39,815 bases of DNA from Mycobacterium sp. IS-836. Lineage in GTDB: Bacteria > Actinomycetota > Actinomycetes > Mycobacteriales > Mycobacteriaceae. Numbering within the stretch: the first letter of the stretch is position 1; every line of letters starts with the position of its first letter. The DNA lies in the NCBI RefSeq assembly GCF_001954275.1, contig NZ_MBEU01000078.1:1-39815 (forward strand). Direction: 5' to 3'. The notes beneath the pieces were generated by a model, which saw only the letters and a program-made list of their open reading frames with translations, was not told where the DNA came from and did not search any database. A program made the translations under genes and the position numbers. Positions 1 to 7,668 of the stretch are shown here, piece after piece.

Positions 1-2155
1 CCCCAAAACCCCCCCCCCCCCACACCTGCCCACACCGGACAACCTCGCCTACATCATGTACACCTCAGGATCAACCGGACGCCCCAAAGCCGTCGCCATC
101 ACCCACCAGGGTCTGATCAATATGGCGTGGCACCACTGGCCGGCAGAACGTGCAAGGGCACGGATGTCGATGATCATGTCGCCAGGGTTCGACAGTTCGG
201 CGTGTGAAATCTGGCCAGCCCTGCTCCACGGTGGAGTCCTGGTGGTGTTGACGCGCCAACCGGATGTGGCCGCGCTCCGGCAGCTCATCGCCGATCGTGG
301 CGTGACGTCGATGTTCGTGCCCACGGCACTTTTTCACCAACTGGCAGAGGAAGATCCGGACTGTCTGGACCAGCTAAAGCTGCTCGAAACTGGCGGCGCT
401 GCGCTTTCCCCGGCGGCGGTCAACAAGTTGCGGAATGGGCATCCGGAGTTGGCGATGATCAACGCCTATGGACCCACCGAAATCACAGTCTGCGCAGCGA
501 CATACGCCATTCCCCGGGCGAACGGATTCGACGGCGCATCGGTTCCGATCGGTGCGCCATTGGGCAACATGCGGGTGTTCGTGCTTGATGCGGGATTGTG
601 TCCGGCGCCCGTGGGAGTGCCAGGTGAGTTGTATGTCGCCGGCGCGGGAGTCGCTCGGGGATATCGGGGTCGCGCGGCGTTGACCGCCACGCGGTTTGTG
701 GCGTGTCCGTTCATCGGCGCGGGAGCGCCGGGCATACGTATGTATCGCACCGGAGATGTGGGGCGATGGACCGCGCAGGGCTCACTGGAGTTTGTGGGCA
801 GGGCCGATCAGCAGGTCAAAATCCGCGGATTTCGGGTGGAACCCGGCGAGGTCGAGGCCGTCCTGACCGCCCACCCCCGGGTAGCCCACTCGGTGGTCGT
901 CGCCCGCAGCGCCGCCAATGCCGCCGGCGACATCGACGACAAGCAATTGGTGGGCTATGTCGTGCCCAAACCACCAACCGCCGCGAGCGACGCGACCACC
1001 TCCGCCGCACTGGCGGCCGACATCCGACGATATGCGGCGACACGGCTGCCGGAATTCATGGTGCCGGCGGCGGTCATAGCCCTCGAGGCCCTGCCGTTGA
1101 CGGCGCACGGCAAGCTTGACCGGCGGGCGCTGCCGGCCCCGCAGTTCGTCAGCGACGTGGCCTACCGAGCGCCGCGCGATCCACTCGAAAGAGTGCTGTC
1201 CGCGCTGTTCGCCGAAGTGCTCGGGGCGAGCAGGGTGGGAATCGACGACGGGTTTTTCGCCCTGGGCGGACACTCCCTCTCGGCGATCCGGCTAGTCGCG
1301 CGCATCCGTACCGAACTCGGAATCGAAGTCCCAATCCGGGCAATCTTCGACGCCCCCACCATCGCCCAACTCGCCGAATGGATTGCCCGAGAACCCGTTT
1401 CTGAGTTCGTGGATGCGTTCGCGATCGTCTTACCTCTGCGAGTGGGCGGAACCAAGCCGCCTGTGTGGTGCATCCACCCGGCGGGCGGAATGGCGTGGGG
1501 TTACCGCGGGCTCGCGGAGCATCTTCGTGACCGACCCATCTACGGGTTGCAGGCGCGGGGACTCGACGGCACGACGCCGTTCGCCGCGTCGATACCCGCC
1601 ATGGCAAACGACTACATCGAGCAAATACTGGCCGTGCAGCCGGAAGGGCCCTTCATTCTGCTGGGTTGGTCCTTCGGCGGCGTCGTGGCTCAGGCGATGG
1701 CGGCAGAGCTCCAACGCCGCGAACACGAGGTCGCACTGTTGGGGCTGATCGCCAGCGTTCCCAGGTATGAGGACGACCCGCTATTGCTGTCAGACTTCTC
1801 CGAATGCGATACGCGCAGCCTGATCAACGCATGGGCGAACGATCGCTACGGTGTTTCGATCGACGACCCTGAATACGAATCGCTGGCGAACGTCGTCATC
1901 GCCTTGACCAAAAATAGTGTCGAAATGCTCAACGACTTCGTGTCGCCGAGCTACGACGGCCGCTCAGTACTGTTCATACCGACTGTCAACGAGCCAAGAC
2001 CACCGGAGGAATATCTCGCGGCATGGGCACCGTACCTGAAAGGGCATGTGTCCGCCCACAAGATCGAAAGCCAGCATTCCGACATGGACATGCCGGAGCC
2101 GATTGCCGCGATCGGCCAAATACTCGAGCACGAGCTGGAAAGAACTACCCGGTGA
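1..2155 (+). CDS. Non-ribosomal peptide synthetase, C-terminal part (A-PCP-TE), 5' truncated by window edge
   Basis: This is the terminal module of a peptide synthetase, which activates an amino acid as its adenylate, loads it on a carrier and releases the peptide. The frame is open from base 2, so the true start lies upstream. Residues counted from the ATG at 56: A3 core YTSGSTGRPK (2-11), A5 NAYGPTE (136-142), A7 YRTGD, A8 near 250, and A10 with Lys in HGKLDRRALP. The carrier motif GGHS has its phosphopantetheine Ser at 407. The thioesterase has GWSFGG with nucleophile Ser539 and a late His674. The Asp usually found in an LLDxxP context reads IASVP here. The A-domain pocket residues read roughly D-S-C-F-E-G-A-V-C, which I cannot assign to a substrate. 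The TE shows that this protein ends the assembly line. The product is unknown. It converges on lppR. Confidence 0.93.
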   Translation, partial: PKTPPPPHLPTPDNLAYIMYTSGSTGRPKAVAITHQGLINMAWHHWPAERARARMSMIMSPGFDSSACEIWPALLHGGVLVVLTRQPDVAALRQLIADRGVTSMFVPTALFHQLAEEDPDCLDQLKLLETGGAALSPAAVNKLRNGHPELAMINAYGPTEITVCAATYAIPRANGFDGASVPIGAPLGNMRVFVLDAGLCPAPVGVPGELYVAGAGVARGYRGRAALTATRFVACPFIGAGAPGIRMYRTGDVGRWTAQGSLEFVGRADQQVKIRGFRVEPGEVEAVLTAHPRVAHSVVVARSAANAAGDIDDKQLVGYVVPKPPTAASDATTSAALAADIRRYAATRLPEFMVPAAVIALEALPLTAHGKLDRRALPAPQFVSDVAYRAPRDPLERVLSALFAEVLGASRVGIDDGFFALGGHSLSAIRLVARIRTELGIEVPIRAIFDAPTIAQLAEWIAREPVSEFVDAFAIVLPLRVGGTKPPVWCIHPAGGMAWGYRGLAEHLRDRPIYGLQARGLDGTTPFAASIPAMANDYIEQILAVQPEGPFILLGWSFGGVVAQAMAAELQRREHEVALLGLIASVPRYEDDPLLLSDFSECDTRSLINAWANDRYGVSIDDPEYESLANVVIALTKNSVEMLNDFVSPSYDGRSVLFIPTVNEPRPPEEYLAAWAPYLKGHVSAHKIESQHSDMDMPEPIAAIGQILEHELERTTR
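9..21. repeat. Poly-C homopolymer, 13 bases
   Basis: Thirteen consecutive C residues lie inside the NRPS frame just before the A3 core and encode a run of prolines. So long a homopolymer is unusual in coding DNA. It could be a slippage site or a sequencing/assembly artefact at a contig edge. Confidence 0.9.
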
Positions 2156-2190
2156 CGAACGTGCCAGCCCGCCAACGCGCCAACCTAAGC

Positions 2191-2211
2191 GGTCAGCTCA
2201 GCCCGCTGACC
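2191..2211. terminator. Hairpin between convergent NRPS and lppR genes
   Basis: A perfect 7-bp inverted repeat, GGTCAGC and GCTGACC, is separated by 7 bases. It overlaps the lppR stop codon and lies 36 bases after the NRPS stop. There is no U-tract, as is common for mycobacterial terminators. A role as a bidirectional terminator is inferred from position only. Confidence 0.45.
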
Positions 2212-2960
2212 TTGTCCATCATCGCGTGTGCGATGTTGACGGCGCTGGTGTTGATGTCGCCGGACCCCTGGTCGGATGGGTGATGGCCGCTGGAGAACAT
2301 GGCATCGACCTCGACGAGGCAATTCCCCCGGACACCGATGGCCCGCGCGTCGGGCATCGGTCCGCCGAGTAACTCGGAGTAACTCGAATAGATCGAAACA
2401 GTCGCGGCAAGAACGGAATTGGCGACACGAACGTCAGCGATCTTGTCGGTGAAGCCGATTTCGCCGGCCGGCAGGCTCAGCGTCGTGCCATCGCAGCGGC
2501 TCCATTGCGCCGAGAACTTCGTGAAGAGCGCGGCGGCGTCGGCGGCCGTGGGCAGTGTCGTTACTCCCTCGATTACGCCCTGCACCTTGGCTGCCTCGCC
2601 TGTGTGCCGCCACGACGCGCCAGCAACGTCTTTGACGCTAGAGGATTGGTAGGCCCTTTGGTCGAGCAATACCGCGACACCGAGGCAGTCGGCGGGCGTG
2701 GCCGAGTCGAAAGGATGGCGCAACTTTTCGGGGCCCCCGGACCACGCCGACACGCCAGTGTCGCGTTCGAAGGATTGGTTGAGAATCCCCGTCAGCGCGG
2801 CGTCGTCGAGCAGGACCTGCGTGATTGCTGAACCCGTCAGTGGGCGCGGCTTCAGGTTCGGCGCCGGTTGTGCTGTGCCGCCGGCGGTTTGGGTACACGC
2901 AGTGGCGGCGATCATTGCCACCGATAACGCGGCGGTCAACGAGCACCACCGATTTGTCAC
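2193..2960 (-). CDS. lppR: Lipoprotein with PknH-like sensor domain (LppR-like)
   Basis: A predicted secreted lipoprotein of 255 residues. It has a short basic N-terminus, a hydrophobic stretch and a lipobox-like AATAC that places the acylated Cys near residue 22. An Ala/Pro-rich linker follows, then a globular domain with spaced cysteines (ADCLG, SRCDG, GNCLV) typical of the PknH extracellular-sensor-like family. The ligand is unknown. The start is GTG and overlaps the lepA stop as GTGA, so it is translationally coupled to lepA. The same lepA-lppR order occurs in M. tuberculosis (Rv2404c-Rv2403c), which supports the name. Confidence 0.8.
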   Translation of the reverse strand: MTNRWCSLTAALSVAMIAATACTQTAGGTAQPAPNLKPRPLTGSAITQVLLDDAALTGILNQSFERDTGVSAWSGGPEKLRHPFDSATPADCLGVAVLLDQRAYQSSSVKDVAGASWRHTGEAAKVQGVIEGVTTLPTAADAAALFTKFSAQWSRCDGTTLSLPAGEIGFTDKIADVRVANSVLAATVSIYSSYSELLGGPMPDARAIGVRGNCLVEVDAMFSSGHHPSDQGSGDINTSAVNIAHAMMDKVSGLS

Positions 2961-4834
2961 TTCTTTGCCTTGTCCCCCGCGGCATCGGTGGACAATGCGG
3001 CCACAAACGCTTCCTGCGGCACCTCGACCCGCCCGATGGTTTTCATCCGCTTCTTGCCTTCCTTCTGCTTTTCCAGAAGTTTGCGCTTGCGGGTGATGTC
3101 ACCGCCGTAGCACTTGGACAGCACGTCCTTGCGGATCGCTCGAATGTTTTCGCGCGCAATGATTTTCGATCCGATCGCCGCCTGCACCGGCACCTCGAAC
3201 TGCTGGCGCGGGATCAGTTCCTTGAGCTTGGTGGTCATCTTGTTGCCGTACCCGTACGCCGAATCCTTGTGCACGATCGCGCTGAACGCGTCGACGGCCT
3301 CGCCCTGCAGCAGGATGTCGACCTTGACCAGTTGCGCCTCCTGTTCGCCGGCCTCCTCGTAGTCGAGGCTGGCGTAACCACGGGTGCGCGACTTCAGCGA
3401 ATCGAAGAAGTCGAAGATGATCTCCCCGAGCGGCATGGTGTAGCGCAGTTCCACCCGTTCGGGTGACAGGTAGTCCATGCCGCCCATCTCGCCGCGGCGC
3501 GACTGGCAGAGCTCCATGATCGTCCCGATGAACTCGCTCGGGGCGATGATCGTCGTCTTGACCACGGGCTCGTAGACGGTGCGGACCTTGCCCTCGGGCC
3601 AGTCCGACGGGTTGGTCACCACGATCTCGGTGTCGTCCTCTTTGATCACCCGGTAGACGACGTTCGGCGACGTCGAGATCAGGTCCAGGTCGAACTCGCG
3701 CTCCAGGCGCTCGCGGGTGATCTCCATGTGCAGCAGGCCCAGGAACCCGCAGCGGAACCCGAAGCCCAGCGCCACCGACGTCTCCGGTTCGTAGGTCAGG
3801 GCGGCGTCGTTGAGTTGCAGCCGGTCCAGGGCGTCGCGCAGATCCGGGTAGTCGGAGCCGTCGACCGGATACAGGCCCGAGTAGACCATCGGCTTGGGTT
3901 CGCGGTAGCCGGTCAACGCTTCGGTGGCGCCGTGACGGGCGGTGGTGACGGTGTCACCGACCTTGGACTGCCGCACGTCCTTTACCCCGGTGATCAGGTA
4001 GCCGACCTCGCCCACGCCCAGGCCCTCGCTGGCCTTCGGTTCGGGAGAGACGATGCCGACCTCCAGCAGCTCGTGGGTGGCGCCGGTGGACATCATCGCG
4101 ATGCGTTCGCGCGGGGTGATCTTGCCGTCCACCACGCGCACGTAGGTGACCACGCCGCGGTAGATGTCATAGACGGAGTCGAAGATCATCGCGCGGGTCG
4201 GGGCGTCGGCGTCGCCCTGGGGTGGCGGCACCTCACGCACCACGTGATCGAGCAGGTCCGCTACGCCCTCCCCGGTTTTGCCGGACACCCGCAACACGTC
4301 GGCGGGTTCGCAGCCGATGATGTGGGCGATCTCGGAGGCGTAGCGATCGGGGTCGGCCGCGGGCAGATCGATCTTGTTGAGCACCGGGATGATGTGCAGA
4401 TCGCGATCCAGCGCCAGATAGAGGTTGGCCAGGGTCTGAGCCTCGATGCCCTGCGCGGCGTCGACCAGCAGCACCGCGCCCTCGCAGGCCTCCAGCGCAC
4501 GGGACACCTCGTAGGTGAAGTCGACGTGGCCTGGGGTGTCTATTAGGTGCAGGACGTAGTCGTCGTCTCCCACTTTCCACGGCAGCCGCACGTTTTGCGC
4601 CTTGATGGTGATGCCGCGCTCGCGCTCGATGTCCATCCGGTCGAGGTACTGGGCACGCATCGACCGCTCGTCGACGACACCGGTGAGCTGAAGCATCCGG
4701 TCGGCGAGCGTGGACTTGCCGTGATCGATGTGGGCGATGATGCAGAAATTCCGAATCTGCGCCGGCGCCGTAAAGGTCTTGTCGGCGAAACTGCTGATGG
4801 GAATCTCCTGGTCGACTGGCGGTTCGGTGGTGCG
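2957..4834 (-). CDS. lepA: Elongation factor 4 (LepA); N-terminus and start codon unresolved
   Basis: LepA is a ribosome-associated translational GTPase. The frame has G1 AHIDHGKST, the effector-region sequence ERGITIKAQ, G3 DTPGHVDF, G4 NKIDLP and the LepA-specific C-terminus (GSKIIARENIRAIRKDV, then CYGGDITRKRKLLEKQKEGK). The first ATG in frame (4696) lies after the P-loop and cannot give a working GTPase. Upstream, the family-typical EIPISSFADKTF is encoded in frame, but no ATG, GTG or TTG occurs before a TGA at 4837-4835. A sequence resembling the expected start region, VDTLDAPPNRQ from a GTG at 4848, lies in another frame. Either 7 bp have been lost near 4816-4822, or a rare start such as ATC at 4798, six bases after AGGAG, is used. 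The rest of the gene looks intact. It is coupled to lppR downstream and divergent from the gene at 4891. Confidence 0.9.
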   Translation of the reverse strand, partial: RTTEPPVDQEIPISSFADKTFTAPAQIRNFCIIAHIDHGKSTLADRMLQLTGVVDERSMRAQYLDRMDIERERGITIKAQNVRLPWKVGDDDYVLHLIDTPGHVDFTYEVSRALEACEGAVLLVDAAQGIEAQTLANLYLALDRDLHIIPVLNKIDLPAADPDRYASEIAHIIGCEPADVLRVSGKTGEGVADLLDHVVREVPPPQGDADAPTRAMIFDSVYDIYRGVVTYVRVVDGKITPRERIAMMSTGATHELLEVGIVSPEPKASEGLGVGEVGYLITGVKDVRQSKVGDTVTTARHGATEALTGYREPKPMVYSGLYPVDGSDYPDLRDALDRLQLNDAALTYEPETSVALGFGFRCGFLGLLHMEITRERLEREFDLDLISTSPNVVYRVIKEDDTEIVVTNPSDWPEGKVRTVYEPVVKTTIIAPSEFIGTIMELCQSRRGEMGGMDYLSPERVELRYTMPLGEIIFDFFDSLKSRTRGYASLDYEEAGEQEAQLVKVDILLQGEAVDAFSAIVHKDSAYGYGNKMTTKLKELIPRQQFEVPVQAAIGSKIIARENIRAIRKDVLSKCYGGDITRKRKLLEKQKEGKKRMKTIGRVEVPQEAFVAALSTDAAGDKAKK

Positions 4835-4890
4835 TCAAGGGTATCCACGCGTTGCGGCCCGGACACAATTGGCGCGTCTATGCTGCGAAT

Positions 4891-5493
4891 ATGGCGTCTG
4901 CCCGGAAATCGCAGTGGAAGACGTTTCAGCGCTTCGCGGAGAACCTGGTCTTCGATCGTGCTCCGCGGCTGGTCCGGCAAGTGCAGAACTCGCAAGCCGT
5001 GCTGCGGGAACTTCAGCAGGCGGTGAAGATCACCGCGAACGTCATCGCCGCCGTCGCTCCGCAGCCGCCGGCCGCGATCACCGCGGGCCGTCCGGTGACC
5101 AGCACCAGCTTTCCCACCGCGCAGCGAGCCCGCAAACTGGTCTACGCGCCGAACCTCGACGGCCGCGCCGACCCCGGGGAGATCGTGTGGACGTGGGTCG
5201 TCTACGAGGACGATCCCACCCGCGGCAAGGACCGGCCGGTGCTGGTCGTGGGCCGTGACCGCAGCGTGCTGCTCGGGCTGATGGTGTCCAGCCAGGAGCG
5301 GCACGCCACCGACCCCGACTGGGTTGGGATCGGTTCCGGCGCTTGGGATTACGAGGGCAGACAGAGCTGGGTCCGGCTGGACCGGGTGCTCGACGTGCCC
5401 GAGGAAGGGATACGACGCGAGGGCGCGATCCTGCAACGCGAGATCTTCGACGTGGTGGCCGCCCGGCTGCGGGCCGAGTACGCCTGGCGCTGA
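4891..5493 (+). CDS. PemK/MazF-fold protein (Rv2405-like)
   Basis: A 200-residue protein. The N-terminal half is helical (FQRFAENLVFDRAPRLVRQV). The C-terminal half, from about residue 90, resembles the PemK/MazF growth-inhibitor fold: GEIVWTWVVYEDDP, then KDRPVLVVGRD, a LMVSSQ strand, and WVRLDRVLDV. MazF-fold proteins are usually mRNA interferases with an adjacent antitoxin. No antitoxin gene is visible here, and the gene sits in a conserved housekeeping block, so a toxin role is doubtful. I chose the ATG at 4891 because the protein then begins MASARKSQW, as in its M. tuberculosis counterpart. A GTG start 39 bases upstream is possible. It is transcribed divergently from lepA. Confidence 0.8.
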   Translation: MASARKSQWKTFQRFAENLVFDRAPRLVRQVQNSQAVLRELQQAVKITANVIAAVAPQPPAAITAGRPVTSTSFPTAQRARKLVYAPNLDGRADPGEIVWTWVVYEDDPTRGKDRPVLVVGRDRSVLLGLMVSSQERHATDPDWVGIGSGAWDYEGRQSWVRLDRVLDVPEEGIRREGAILQREIFDVVAARLRAEYAWR

Positions 5494-5500
5494 ATTCTCA

Positions 5501-5558
5501 CCGAGCGTGTAACCACTGCGAAAAAACGACGAGATTTTCGCGCTGAGTACACGCTCGG
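5501..5558. terminator. Nested palindrome between convergent genes; repeat-like element
   Basis: An outer 11-bp perfect inverted repeat, CCGAGCGTGTA (5501-5511) and TACACGCTCGG (5548-5558), encloses an inner one, GCGAAAA (5518-5524) and TTTTCGC (5535-5541). It lies between two convergent genes and would form a long hairpin on either strand, so a bidirectional terminator is likely. The CGAGCGTG...CACGCTCG ends resemble short intergenic repeats I recall from mycobacterial genomes. No second copy was noticed in this window. Confidence 0.6.
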
Positions 5559-5570
5559 CGCGACGCCGAG

Positions 5571-5999
5571 TCAGCCCTGCGTGATGTAGGACTGCAGCTG
5601 CTGCTGCTCGGCCTCCAGTTCTTCCATTCGGGTCTTCACGACGTCGCCGATGCTGACGATGCCGATCAGCTTCTTGCCTTCCAGCACCGGCACATGGCGC
5701 ACCCGGTTCTTGGTCATCAGCATGGTCAACGAGTCGACCGTGTCGGACTTGGTGCACGTGGCGATCGTGGAGGTCATGATCTTCGAGACCGGGCGGGACA
5801 GCACGCTCGCGCCGTGTTTGTGCAGTTGGCGCACGACATCGCGTTCCGACACGATCCCGACGACACCTTCGGCGCCAACCACGACCATGGCGCCGATGTT
5901 CTGCTCGCAGAGGCCGGCGAGCAGCTCCTTGACGGTTGCCTCGGGATTGATCGTCACCACCGCCGCACCCTTGTTGCGCAAAACGTCCGCTATCCGCAT
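5571..5999 (-). CDS. CBS-domain pair protein (Rv2406c-like)
   Basis: A 142-residue protein made almost entirely of two CBS motifs (a Bateman module): residues about 1-65, containing GAMVVVGAEGVVGIVSERDV, and about 75-130, containing RHVPVLEGKKLIGIVSIGDV. A charged helix follows (RMEELEAEQQQLQ). Such modules bind adenosine-type ligands, but the ligand and partner are unknown here. The ATG at 5999 is preferred because GGGAGG lies five bases upstream (6005-6010 on the plus strand) and the N-terminus MRIADVLRNKG matches the family. It is divergent from the RNase Z-like gene. Confidence 0.88.
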   Translation of the reverse strand: MRIADVLRNKGAAVVTINPEATVKELLAGLCEQNIGAMVVVGAEGVVGIVSERDVVRQLHKHGASVLSRPVSKIMTSTIATCTKSDTVDSLTMLMTKNRVRHVPVLEGKKLIGIVSIGDVVKTRMEELEAEQQQLQSYITQG

Positions 6000-6160
6000 T
6001 AAGGCCTCCCAGGCGGTTGTGAGCTGCTTCACACCAGGCTACGGCCAACTTGCGCGGCGGGAAAGCCGACGCGAGGACCGAGAGCCGATGCTCTCCATTA
6101 CCCTCACGTCCGCGCACCGAAACACCCACGTTCGCCGACGGCGTCCGCGAGGATAGGGCC

Positions 6161-6994
6161 ATGATCGAGGTCACCCTGCTCGGAACCGGAAGCCCCATCC
6201 CCGACCCGAACCGCGCTGGACCGTCGACCCTGGTGCGGGCCGGCGGGCAGGTCTTCCTGGTGGATTGCGGTCGCGGCGTCTTGCAACGCGCGGCGGCGAT
6301 CGGCGTGGGCGCCAGCGGATTATCGGCGCTGCTGCTCACGCACCTGCACAGCGATCACATCGGCGACCTCGGCGACGTCCTGATCACGCGCTGGGTCAGC
6401 ACCTTCAGCCCGGAGCCCGTCCCGCTACCGATCATCGGACCTCCCGGCACCGCGGAAACCGTTGAGGCGACGCTGAACGCGTTGCACCACGACATCGGTT
6501 ACCGCATCGCTCACCACGCCGACCTGAACGCGCCGCCGCCGGTCGACGTCCACGAATACACCGAGGGTCCGGTGTGGGACCGTGACGGCGTGTCGATCCG
6601 AGTGGCGCCTACCGATCACCGGCCGGTGGCTCCGACCATCGGATTCCGGGTCGAGTTCGGGTCAGCGTCGGTCGTGCTGGCCGGGGACACTGTCCCCTGC
6701 GCAAGCCTGGACGAATTGGCAAGCGGCGCAGGCGCTTTGGTGCACACTGTAATCCGTAAGGACATCGTCTCCAACATCCCGCAACAGCGGCTGCAGGACA
6801 TCTGCGATTACCACTCGTCGGTCGAGGAAGCGGCGGCGACCGCGGCCCGCGCGGGGGTGGGAACCCTGGTCATGACGCACTACGTACCCGCCCTGGTGCC
6901 GGGGCAGGAAGAGCAGTGGCGGACGCTAGCGGCCGCCGAGTTCGCCGGGCAGATCGAGCTCGGCGACGACCTGCACCGGGTCGAAGTCAGCTAG
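6161..6994 (+). CDS. Metallo-beta-lactamase-fold hydrolase, RNase Z-like (Rv2407-like)
   Basis: A 277-residue MBL-fold protein of the ribonuclease Z/ElaC type, the family of endonucleases that trim tRNA 3' ends. Zinc ligands are visible in THLHSDH near residue 60, in LAGDTVP and in the late MTHYVPA. It begins with the typical MIEVTLLGTGSP, which fixes the ATG at 6161; GAGGATAGG precedes it. RNase Z is the closest call from the overall layout, but other MBL hydrolases share these motifs. Its 3' end overlaps the convergent membrane-protein gene by 8 bp. Confidence 0.82.
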   Translation: MIEVTLLGTGSPIPDPNRAGPSTLVRAGGQVFLVDCGRGVLQRAAAIGVGASGLSALLLTHLHSDHIGDLGDVLITRWVSTFSPEPVPLPIIGPPGTAETVEATLNALHHDIGYRIAHHADLNAPPPVDVHEYTEGPVWDRDGVSIRVAPTDHRPVAPTIGFRVEFGSASVVLAGDTVPCASLDELASGAGALVHTVIRKDIVSNIPQQRLQDICDYHSSVEEAAATAARAGVGTLVMTHYVPALVPGQEEQWRTLAAAEFAGQIELGDDLHRVEVS

Positions 6995-7658
6995 GCGGTC
7001 GCGGCAACGCTCGCCCGAGCTGCAGGCCGGCCGCCACCAACCAGACCAGAGCCGCGACGCGCGCGATCGGCAGAATCACGCCCAGTTCCGGACACGCCAG
7101 CACCAGCGCCGTCACTTCCGCGAGCGCGGCAACCACCAGCCCCGTCCAGCCCAGCGGCCCGGTCAGCAATCTCCGCGTGCGACCCGGCACCGCCATCCCG
7201 GCGACCAACAGGCCCAACGCCACCAAGTGCCCCGGGCCGCCGATCAGAAACGCCAGGAAGTAGATCGCCCGAACCAGCGCCGCGTCCGCACTTATCTCGG
7301 GCCGCGACAATGTCCAGCCCAACAACGCCGTCAGCCCCAACGCCCCGGCCGCCAACGTCCCGCCCGTCAGCGCGATCGCCGCCGCGGGCCGAGCCACACC
7401 GAGCTGCCGCAACCGGGCGGCGGCCATCGCCGCGTACATCGCAAGCGGTACCGACGAGGCGAACACCGCGGTGCTAATCACTTGCAGCGCGACCGGCTTT
7501 GCCCGGACGTACGCGACGACCGCACCCATCGGCCCATAGGGCAACGGCGGCACGCCGCCCAGCGCCACGCCGACTGCCACTCCGCCGAACAGCAGCCCGA
7601 CGCAAAGCAGCGCGAGGCCCGACGAGGCCAGACGGCCCGGCGCTGACGAGTCTTGCAT
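6987..7658 (-). CDS. Multi-pass membrane protein of unknown function
   Basis: A 223-residue, strongly hydrophobic protein with about six membrane-spanning segments: roughly residues 12-35, 55-78, 93-115, 128-150, 165-187 and 192-214. There are short loops and no catalytic motif I recognise. The ATG at 7658 lies 10 bases downstream of the transglutaminase-like gene stop, so it is probably the last cistron of the ATP-grasp operon. Its 3' end overlaps the RNase Z-like gene by 8 bp. M. tuberculosis has PE24 at the equivalent position, so this gene is a local difference. Confidence 0.75.
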   Translation of the reverse strand: MQDSSAPGRLASSGLALLCVGLLFGGVAVGVALGGVPPLPYGPMGAVVAYVRAKPVALQVISTAVFASSVPLAMYAAMAAARLRQLGVARPAAAIALTGGTLAAGALGLTALLGWTLSRPEISADAALVRAIYFLAFLIGGPGHLVALGLLVAGMAVPGRTRRLLTGPLGWTGLVVAALAEVTALVLACPELGVILPIARVAALVWLVAAGLQLGRALPRPPS

Positions 7659-7668
7659 CCGCTCACCC

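Noticed and set aside
3728..4546. 272-codon plus-strand open frame opposite lepA
   Set aside because: The mirror image of LepA codons explains it.
4543..6339. Long minus-strand open frame covering lepA's 5' end, the PemK-like gene and the CBS gene
   Set aside because: It is antisense or out of frame to recognisable genes and is low-complexity Arg/Ser/Pro sequence typical of high-GC shadow frames. Only its VDTLDAPPNRQ segment looks meaningful.
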